11,299 bases of DNA. Origin: Anaerolinea thermophila (lineage in GTDB: Bacteria > Chloroflexota > Anaerolineae > Anaerolineales > Villigracilaceae). Under the pieces are notes generated by a model that had not been told where the DNA came from, searched no databases, and saw only the letters and a program-made list of their open reading frames with translations. The stretch is taken from NCBI GenBank assembly GCA_020722305.1, contig DYLB01000058.1:1-11299 (forward strand), given 5' to 3'. The stretch's first letter is position 1. Every line of letters begins with the position of its first letter. This document shows, in pieces, positions 6,824 through 11,299 of this stretch. The translations under genes were made by a program, and so were the position numbers.

Positions 6824-6886
6824 ATGAAACTGGCCTGCGCCCTCCACCATCATCATCTCCCGAACCCCCTGCCTGACCGTTGGTAG
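6824..6886 (+). CDS. hisL: Histidine operon leader peptide, 20 aa with four consecutive His
   Basis: A 20-codon ORF (starting MKLACA, ending LPDRW, stop TAG) with four consecutive histidine codons CAC-CAT-CAT-CAT at 6845-6856 (LHHHHL). It lies directly after the his promoter and upstream of a terminator and hisG, the position and content of an attenuation leader peptide such as enterobacterial HisL. When charged tRNA-His is scarce the ribosome should stall at the His run; otherwise it moves to the stop at 6884, covering the 5' strand of the antiterminator helix. No Shine-Dalgarno precedes the ATG; the predicted transcript begins about four bases upstream, which suggests leaderless initiation. 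An in-frame ATG at 6812 would add four residues but overlaps the -10 element. Too short to score statistically; the case rests on the His run and the following RNA structure. Confidence 0.82.
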   Translation: MKLACALHHHHLPNPLPDRW

Positions 6887-6945
6887 GGGCGAGTCTTGCA
6901 TTCGCCCTTACACGCTCCCCAAGCGTACCCCAAGCCCTCGGTCAG
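6873..6945 (+). promoter_or_regulatory. Antiterminator of the his attenuator
   Basis: CTGACCG (6873-6879), in the last codons of the leader peptide, is perfectly complementary to CGGTCAG (6939-6945), which overlaps most of the 5' arm and loop of the terminator hairpin. The two structures are mutually exclusive. The enclosed segment folds into two local hairpins: 6883-6892 with 6902-6911 (10 bp, one G-U) and ACGCT 6912-6916 with AGCGT 6922-6926. These abut, so they could stack and bring the antiterminator strands together. A ribosome stalled at the His codons (about 17 bases upstream of 6873) leaves the 5' strand free and permits antitermination; a ribosome at the stop codon covers it and releases the terminator. 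The pairing is seen; the mechanism is inferred. Confidence 0.75.
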
Positions 6946-6964
6946 CGACCGGGGGCTTTTGTTT
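6932..6964 (+). terminator. Attenuator terminator upstream of hisG
   Basis: AAGCCCTCGGTC (6932-6943) pairs with GACCGGGGGCTT (6947-6958) as a 12-bp stem with one G-U pair and a three-base loop, followed by TTGTTT. This is an intrinsic terminator within a leader, 80 bases before the hisG ATG and 46 bases after the leader peptide stop. It is the termination arm of the attenuator. Confidence 0.9.
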
Positions 6965-6968
6965 AATA

Positions 6969-7030
6969 CCCCCTCCAGCTCCCCTATTTTCCGCGAAGTT
7001 CAGCGAAAAATGGGGGAGAGCAAGAGGGGG
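6969..7030 (+). repeat. Long imperfect palindrome between attenuator and hisG
   Basis: The inner arms 6979-6994 and 7003-7018 pair over 15 of 16 positions (one G-U, one C/A mismatch) around an 8-base loop. Outer arms CCCCCTC (6969-6975) and GAGGGGG (7024-7030) extend it across small bulges. There is no U-tract after either side, so it is not a terminator. The hisG ribosome site (AAAGG at about 7035-7039) is just outside. It resembles a dispersed palindromic repeat; as RNA it could shield the 5' end of the processed hisG message or affect translation. Confidence 0.65.
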
Positions 7031-7044
7031 GCTGAAAGGTATTT

Positions 7045-8037
7045 ATGTCTCGCCATCTCCGCCTCTCCATCCCCTCCAAAGGCCGTCTCGCCGAAGACAG
7101 CCTCAATTTCCTGGCCGCCTGCGGCTTGGAGGTCTACAAGCCCAACCCGCGCCAGTACGAGGCCAGCATCCCCTCCGTGCCGGGGTTGACCGTCCTGTTC
7201 CAGCGCCCGACCGATATTGTGATCTCCGTCCGCAACGGGAGCGTGGATTTTGGGATCACAGGCTTGGATGTGCTGACCGAATTCCACGGACCGAACGGCG
7301 ATATCCTGACGATCCACCCCGGACTGGGGTTTGGCTCCTGCACCCTCGACGTCATCGTCCCCGAAGCCTGGACCGACGTCAGCCGGATGGACGACCTCAA
7401 ACGGAAGCAGGCCGAACTCGGCCGTCCGCTGCGGGTGGCGACCAAATTCCCCAACGCGGCAAAGCCCTTTTTCGCCGGTCACGGTTTAGCGGAATCCGTC
7501 TTCATCGCCGCCGAAGGGACGCTCGAAATCGCCCCGACCATCGGCTACGCCGACCTGATCACCGACCTGGTCTCGACCGGCACGACCCTGCGCGACAACC
7601 ACCTCAAACGCCTCCAAGATGGGCAGATTTTATCTTCGCAGGCCTGCCTGATTGCCAACCGGGCCGCCCTCAAAGCGAATCCGGAGGCCCTCGCCATCGC
7701 CCGGGTATTGCTCGAATTCATCGTCGCCCACCTGCGGGCCAGCAAGGCCGTCTCGGTCTTCGCCAACGTGCGCGGCGACTCGCCCGAGACCATTGCCCGG
7801 CTGATGTTCAGCCAGCGGGTCATCGGCGGCTTGCAGGGGCCGACCCTCTCGCCGGTCATCACCCGCCAGGGCGAACAATGGTACGCCGCCCATCTCATCG
7901 TCCGCAAAGACCAGCTCGCCCAGGCTATCGCCGAACTGCGCGCCATCGGCGGCAGCGGCGTGGTCGTCGCCCCGGTGACTTACATTTTCGAAGAAGAACC
8001 CGCGGAATACCGCGCCATGCTGGAGGCGTTGCGGTAA
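7045..8037 (+). CDS. hisG: ATP phosphoribosyltransferase, long form
   Basis: First enzyme of histidine biosynthesis: joins ATP and PRPP to give phosphoribosyl-ATP. The 330-residue length fits the long, hexameric form that carries its own histidine-binding regulatory domain and needs no HisZ. Visible blocks are the N-terminal LRLSIPSKGRLAEDS (5-19), VDFGITGLDVL (67-77), RVATKFPNAAKPFFA and, for PRPP binding, TIGYADLITDLVSTGTTLRDN. The C-terminal ~100 residues (VIGGLQGPTLSPVI ... GSGVVVAPVTYIFEEEP) match the HisG C-terminal domain, the site of allosteric feedback. A ribosome site AAAGG lies 5 bases before the ATG. It is the first structural gene after the attenuator, so the pathway is controlled both by transcription and by feedback. 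Its TAA stop lies inside a short palindrome (8033-8049). Confidence 0.96.
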   Translation: MSRHLRLSIPSKGRLAEDSLNFLAACGLEVYKPNPRQYEASIPSVPGLTVLFQRPTDIVISVRNGSVDFGITGLDVLTEFHGPNGDILTIHPGLGFGSCTLDVIVPEAWTDVSRMDDLKRKQAELGRPLRVATKFPNAAKPFFAGHGLAESVFIAAEGTLEIAPTIGYADLITDLVSTGTTLRDNHLKRLQDGQILSSQACLIANRAALKANPEALAIARVLLEFIVAHLRASKAVSVFANVRGDSPETIARLMFSQRVIGGLQGPTLSPVITRQGEQWYAAHLIVRKDQLAQAIAELRAIGGSGVVVAPVTYIFEEEPAEYRAMLEALR

Positions 8038-8049
8038 TTGGCAATTACC
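8033..8049 (+). repeat. Short palindrome at the hisG-hisD junction
   Basis: GGTAATTG (8033-8040) and CAATTACC (8042-8049) form a perfect 8-bp inverted repeat with a single central base. The hisG stop codon TAA (8035-8037) is part of it. The same GGTAATT/AATTACC core appears at the hisD-hisC junction. Confidence 0.7.
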
Positions 8050-8080
8050 AGTTACCGGCCCCAAAAAGAAGGAACCTATT

Positions 8081-9436
8081 ATGTTGAAAATCTTGGATGC
8101 AAGCACCGCCCGTCAAACTATCCTCCGCCGCATCCCCCCCGACGAAACTGTAGTCCCGCCGGCTCTTTTAGACCGGATCGAGATGACCTTCGGCGAGCGG
8201 ATCAGCGCCGAGGAAGCCGTGCGCCGGATTCTGGCGGATGTCCGCGCCCGGGGCGATGCGGGACTTCGGGCCTGGTCGGCCAAACTGGACGGATTCCCCG
8301 CCGACGCGCCGATCCGCGTCCCTGCCGACGCGCTGACCGCCGCCCTCGCGTCCCTCGACCCCGAAACCCGCGCCGCCCTCCAACTGGCCGCCGAGCGCAT
8401 TCGCGAGTTCCACCGCCGCCAGCCGCTGACCTCCTGGCTGACCAACGATCTGGGCGGCACGCTCGGACAACTCATCCGCCCCAATCGCCGGGTCGGGCTG
8501 TATATCCCCGGCGGCACCGCCCCGCTGCCCTCCTCGGTGCTGATGTCCGCCATCCCGGCCCAGGTCGCCGGCGTGAAGGAAATCGTCGTCGTCACGCCGC
8601 CACAGAAAATTCCAAATTCAGAATTCAAAATTCAGAATTTGGTCTCCCCCGTCATCCTCGCCGCCTGCGCCCTCTGCAACGTCACCGAAGTCTATGCCCT
8701 CGGCGGCGCGCAGGCTATCGCCGCCCTGGCCTATGGCACAGAATCCATTCCACCCGTTGACAAAATCTTCGGCCCCGGCAACCTGTTCGTGACCCTCGCC
8801 AAGCGCCAGGTCTTCGGCGCGGTCGGCATCGAGGGGCTGGCGGGACCCACCGAAACGGTGGTCATCGCCGATGAAACGGCCAAACCGGCCTGGGTCGCCG
8901 CCGACTTGCTCGCCCAGGCCGAGCACGACGTCCTCGCCAGTGCCATCCTGCTGACCCCCTCCCGGAAAATCGCTGAAGCCGTCCAGGTCGAAGTCGGGCG
9001 CCAAATGGAGTCCCTGCCGCGGGCCGACATTCTGGCCCAATCCCTGCCTGGCCAGAGCGGAATCGTCCTCACCCGCGACCTCGACGAAGCTGCTGAACTG
9101 AGCAACGGATACGCCCCGGAACATCTGTGCCTGGCCGTTGCCGACCCCTGGGCCTTGAGCGAGAAGATCAGCAACGCCGGCGGCATTTTCATGGGTGAGC
9201 ACTCCTTCGAGGTCCTGGGTGATTACGTCGCCGGGCCGAGTCACGTCATGCCGACCGGCGGCAGCGCCCGCTTCGCCTCCCCGCTCAACGTCTGGGACTT
9301 TGTCCACCTCGTCAGCCTGATCGCCCTCAACCCCGCCACCACCGCCGAGATCGCCCCGCTCGCCGCCCGCATCGCTCGCGCCGAGGGGCTGGAAGCGCAC
9401 GCAAGATCGGCGGATTGTAGAGTAAATGGTAAATAG
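8081..9436 (+). CDS. hisD: Histidinol dehydrogenase
   Basis: Catalyses the last two steps of histidine synthesis, oxidising L-histidinol to L-histidine with two NAD+. The 451-residue protein is slightly longer than E. coli HisD (434). Zinc ligands by family alignment are Q279 and H282 (LAQAEHD), D381 (GDYVAGPSH) and H440 (LEAHARS); the catalytic pair is E347-H348 (APEHL). Other conserved blocks are RVGLYIPGGTAPLPSSVLM (137-155), GGAQAIAALAYGTESIPPVDKIFGPGN (208-234) and AGPTE (254-258). Residues about 177-188 (IPNSEFKIQNLV), between VVVTPPQK and SPVILAA, are longer than usual in the family and are encoded by an AT-rich palindrome (8612-8642), probably an in-frame repeat insertion. The ATG has AGAAGGA 7 bases upstream. 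The gene lies 43 bp after hisG and 52 bp before hisC. Confidence 0.96.
   Translation: MLKILDASTARQTILRRIPPDETVVPPALLDRIEMTFGERISAEEAVRRILADVRARGDAGLRAWSAKLDGFPADAPIRVPADALTAALASLDPETRAALQLAAERIREFHRRQPLTSWLTNDLGGTLGQLIRPNRRVGLYIPGGTAPLPSSVLMSAIPAQVAGVKEIVVVTPPQKIPNSEFKIQNLVSPVILAACALCNVTEVYALGGAQAIAALAYGTESIPPVDKIFGPGNLFVTLAKRQVFGAVGIEGLAGPTETVVIADETAKPAWVAADLLAQAEHDVLASAILLTPSRKIAEAVQVEVGRQMESLPRADILAQSLPGQSGIVLTRDLDEAAELSNGYAPEHLCLAVADPWALSEKISNAGGIFMGEHSFEVLGDYVAGPSHVMPTGGSARFASPLNVWDFVHLVSLIALNPATTAEIAPLAARIARAEGLEAHARSADCRVNGK
8612..8642 (+). repeat. AT-rich palindrome inserted in frame in hisD
   Basis: CCAAATTC (8612-8619) is inverted at GAATTTGG (8635-8642), and AAATTCAGAATT occurs twice (8614-8625 and 8628-8639). 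The stretch is strongly AT-rich inside a GC-rich gene, and it coincides with a stretch of HisD that is about eight residues longer than I expect from the family. It stays in frame, so HisD is not broken. Confidence 0.65.
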
Positions 9437-9493
9437 TCATTGGTAATTCCTGAGTCACCGACTACCAATCGCCAATTACGAATTACCAATGAC
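9421..9493 (+). repeat. Repeat and hairpin at the hisD-hisC junction
   Basis: GTCATTGGTAATT (9436-9447 plus the preceding G of the hisD stop region) is inverted at AATTACCAATGAC (9481-9493), giving a 12-13 bp perfect stem around about 33 bases. AGTAAATGGTAA (9421-9432), at the very end of hisD, recurs at the end of hisC (10572-10583). ACCAATCGCCAATTACG (9464-9480) recurs with one change at 10586-10602. The junction is thus made of repeat sequence that supplies the last codons of hisD. The hairpin starts at the hisD stop and ends just before the second candidate ATG of hisC (9498). Confidence 0.7.
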
Positions 9494-10583
9494 AGCTATG
9501 AACCTTCCTCCTCACATCCAAAACCTGCCGGCGTACATTCCCGGCGAAACACTGCCGGCCCTGGCCGCCCGCCTGGGCCTTCCACCCGAATCCATCATCA
9601 AACTCGACGCCAACGAGAACCCCTTCGGCACGCCGCCTGCCGTCCGCCGCGCCCTGGCAGCCCTCGACAACCCCCACCTGTATCCAGACCCCGAATACCG
9701 CGAGCTGCGGGAGGCCCTGGCGGGATACACCGGCGTCCCAGCCGAGTGGCTCATCCCCGGCAACGGCTCCGACGAACTGCTTTCGCTGATCACCCAGGTC
9801 ATGCTCCAGCCCGGCGACAGTGTCATCGTCTGCCCGCCCACCTTCAGCATGTATGCGTTCTATGCCCGCCTGAAAAATTGCCATGTGATCGAAGTGCCTC
9901 GCAAGGATGATTTTTCCCTGGATGTGGAGGGGATCGTTTCTGCCGCCCGGGCCAGCTCCGCTAAAATGATTTTTATAGACGCCCCCGGCAATCCCACCGG
10001 ACTCGGACTACCCGCAGGCTGTTTCGACGCACTATCAGCGTTACCTGCCCTGATCGTTCTCGACGAGGCCTACATCGAATTTTCTGATAGCCGCTCACAT
10101 ATCACAGATGTGCCAGGGCAGGAAAACCTGGCCGTGATCCGCACATTCAGCAAATGGGCCGGGCTGGCCGGATTCCGCATCGGGTACGGCGCTTTTCCCA
10201 AATGGCTGGGCAGTGCGCTATGGACAGCCAAATCACCCTACAATGTGACCGTTCCGGCGGCGACGGCGGCCGTGGCCGCCCTGTCGGAGGTGGATTTCCT
10301 CCTCGAAACGGTGGCAGCCCTGCGGGTCCAGCGCGAGCGCCTGGCAGACGAATTGTCCCATTTCACCGGGCTGGCTGTCTTCCCCTCCGAGACCAATTTC
10401 CTGCTCGTGCGCGTCACCCCGGAGTTTGGCCTTTCGGCTGTGGAATTGTACGAGGGCCTGAAAGAACGGGGCATTCTCGTTCGCCTGTTCGCCGGCCTGG
10501 AAGCCATCCGCATCACTGTGGGCAAGCCGGAGCACACCGACGCGTTGCTAAAGGCGATTGGCATGGTAAGCAGTAAATGGTAA
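9489..10583 (+). CDS. hisC: Histidinol-phosphate aminotransferase
   Basis: A PLP-dependent fold-type I aminotransferase making L-histidinol phosphate from imidazole acetol phosphate and glutamate; 364 residues, typical for HisC. Key residues: DANENPFG (40-47), PGNGSDELL with the phosphate-binding region (90-98), PGNPTG (166-171, N168), LDEAYIEF (191-198, D192 and Y195), the PLP lysine K222 in RTFSKWAGLAGFRIGYG with R230, and R341 in IRITVG for the substrate carboxylate or phosphate. The start is uncertain: ATG 9489 and ATG 9498 are both in frame and neither has a Shine-Dalgarno. The first lies inside the right arm of the junction hairpin, the second just after it, so 9498 may be the one used by reinitiation after hisD. 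The last codons (SSKW) lie in a repeat shared with the end of hisD. hisB follows 31 bp downstream. Confidence 0.95.
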   Translation: MTAMNLPPHIQNLPAYIPGETLPALAARLGLPPESIIKLDANENPFGTPPAVRRALAALDNPHLYPDPEYRELREALAGYTGVPAEWLIPGNGSDELLSLITQVMLQPGDSVIVCPPTFSMYAFYARLKNCHVIEVPRKDDFSLDVEGIVSAARASSAKMIFIDAPGNPTGLGLPAGCFDALSALPALIVLDEAYIEFSDSRSHITDVPGQENLAVIRTFSKWAGLAGFRIGYGAFPKWLGSALWTAKSPYNVTVPAATAAVAALSEVDFLLETVAALRVQRERLADELSHFTGLAVFPSETNFLLVRVTPEFGLSAVELYEGLKERGILVRLFAGLEAIRITVGKPEHTDALLKAIGMVSSKW

Positions 10584-10602
10584 TGACCAATCCCCAATTA
10601 CG
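10572..10602 (+). repeat. Second copy of junction repeat, at hisC-hisB
   Basis: AGTAAATGGTAA (10572-10583) is identical to 9421-9432, and ACCAATCCCCAATTACG (10586-10602) matches 9464-9480 at 16 of 17 bases. The two blocks are only 2 bases apart here but 31 apart in the hisD-hisC junction, so this copy lacks the inner part. The hisC stop codon TAA (10581-10583) is part of the repeat. Confidence 0.65.
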
Positions 10603-10614
10603 GAAAGGAATTTT

Positions 10615-11205
10615 ATGCGGACCGCCAAAATCTCCCGCCAAACGAATGAAACCCAAATCACGATTGAATTGAACTTGGATGGCTCCGGCCAGCACGACGT
10701 TGTCACCGGCATCGGCTTCCTCGACCACATGCTGACCCATCTCGCCGTCCACGGCTTATTCGACTTGACCGTCAAGGCCAGCGGCGATCTGCACATAGAC
10801 GTCCACCACACCGTCGAGGACGTGGCCCTGGCCCTCGGTTCCGCCTTCGACCAGGCCCTCGGCGACCGCAAGGGCATCGTCCGCATGGCGAGTTGTTACG
10901 TCCCGATGGACGAAACCCTGGCCTTCGTCGCCCTCGATTTATCGGGACGACCCTACGCCGTGATCGAGACCGAATGGGGCAGCGCCCCGGTCGGGGGAAT
11001 CCCCACCAGCCTGTTCCCGCACTTCTTCGAGAGTTTCGCCGTCACGGCGAGATGCAACCTGCACGCCCGCCTCCTCTACGGCCGCGACGACCATCACAAA
11101 GCCGAGGCGCTGTTCAAGGCGCTGGCGAGAGCGCTGGATGCCGCAACAATGATGGATAGCAGGCGGCAAACTGTGCCAAGCACGAAGGGAACTTTGACCA
11201 AATAA
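10615..11205 (+). CDS. hisB: Imidazoleglycerol-phosphate dehydratase
   Basis: Dehydrates imidazole glycerol phosphate to imidazole acetol phosphate, the substrate of HisC. The 196-residue, single-domain form is present; there is no fused histidinol-phosphatase domain as in E. coli HisB, so that phosphatase must be encoded elsewhere. Metal-binding motifs are intact: GFLDHMLTH (34-42), DVHHTVED (62-69), H136 and E139 in FPHFFESF, and DDHHKAEA (158-165). The C-terminal PSTKG (188-192) is the usual end of the family. The ATG has GGAAAGGA upstream at a good spacing. The gene is the fourth of the his operon; hisH, hisA and hisF would be expected after the window end, and no terminator follows in the remaining 94 bases. 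Confidence 0.96.
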   Translation: MRTAKISRQTNETQITIELNLDGSGQHDVVTGIGFLDHMLTHLAVHGLFDLTVKASGDLHIDVHHTVEDVALALGSAFDQALGDRKGIVRMASCYVPMDETLAFVALDLSGRPYAVIETEWGSAPVGGIPTSLFPHFFESFAVTARCNLHARLLYGRDDHHKAEALFKALARALDAATMMDSRRQTVPSTKGTLTK

Positions 11206-11212
11206 AAGCAGG

Positions 11213-11230
11213 ACGCGGATTACACGGATT
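11213..11230 (+). repeat. Two 9-bp units downstream of hisB
   Basis: ACGCGGATT (11213-11221) is followed directly by ACACGGATT (11222-11230), an imperfect 9-bp tandem pair in the noncoding DNA after hisB. It resembles short-period intergenic repeats, but the array is very short. Confidence 0.45.
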
Positions 11231-11275
11231 TGACATTTTTTAAAATTTGACTCCGCTGCAAAAACCTTTTCTAAC

Positions 11276-11299
11276 CACTAAGGACACGAAGGTCACGAA
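11276..11299 (+). repeat. 9-bp tandem repeat at the window end
   Basis: CACTAAGGA, CACGAAGGT and CACGAA (11276-11299) form two full units and the start of a third of a 9-bp period, cut off by the end of the window. The array may continue. It differs in unit sequence from the pair at 11213-11230 but has the same period. Confidence 0.5.

Noticed and set aside
6979..7018. Second terminator before hisG
   Set aside because: Stable hairpin, but neither strand has a T-run after it.
6896..7189. 97-codon plus-strand ORF across the his attenuator
   Set aside because: It reads through the terminator and into hisG in another frame; the protein is low-complexity and its content is explained by RNA structure.
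9421..10602. CRISPR array from the recurring junction repeats
   Set aside because: Only two copies over 1.1 kb with a full gene between them; no regular spacers and no cas genes.
11230..11264. Promoter after hisB, starting from TTGACA at 11230-11235
   Set aside because: No -10 at 16-18 bases; TAAAAT is only about 5 bases away.
11206..11275. Terminator of the his operon
   Set aside because: There are T-runs but no GC-rich stem before them; the operon probably continues.

Overview
The window is an ordinary high-GC bacterial chromosome segment with three transcription blocks. A Flp-type pilin, a two-subunit class I fumarase, a multi-GAF cytosolic histidine kinase, a long-form HisG and many short palindromic or 9-bp-periodic repeats between genes together suggest a Chloroflexota (Anaerolineae-like) bacterium. 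That placement is an inference from overall character; no rRNA or marker gene here proves it.

Left block (minus strand, read from right to left): a promoter near 5060-5068 drives a possible 11-codon upstream ORF and then a GAF-GAF-PAS histidine kinase (2888-4963). A metallo-beta-lactamase-fold protein with an eroded metal site (2016-2870), a zinc-type asparaginase II (958-2019) and an endonuclease III-like glycosylase (284-961) follow. The four genes are separated by 17 bp or overlap by 4 bp, so they look like one operon, although no pathway obviously unites them. A separate promoter (222-250) then serves a tiny Flp pilin gene (11-160).

Middle block (minus strand): the alpha (5853-6728) and beta (5153-5776) subunits of a class I [4Fe-4S] fumarase, ended by a strong intrinsic terminator (5117-5146). 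The gap between the two genes holds an imperfect inverted repeat.

Right block (plus strand): hisG-hisD-hisC-hisB, the first part of a histidine operon that probably continues past the window. Upstream is a near-consensus sigma70 promoter (6785-6813), a 20-codon leader ORF with four consecutive His codons (6824-6886), a 12-bp terminator hairpin with a U-tract (6932-6964), and a 7-bp helix (6873-6879 with 6939-6945) that can replace the terminator. This is a complete transcription attenuator that would couple hisGDCB expression to charged tRNA-His. It is the most interesting system in the window. Its leader also carries repeat-like hairpins, and related short repeats occur in the hisG-hisD, hisD-hisC and hisC-hisB junctions. 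Another AT-rich palindrome lies in frame inside hisD.

No tRNA, rRNA, CRISPR array, insertion sequence or prophage gene was seen.
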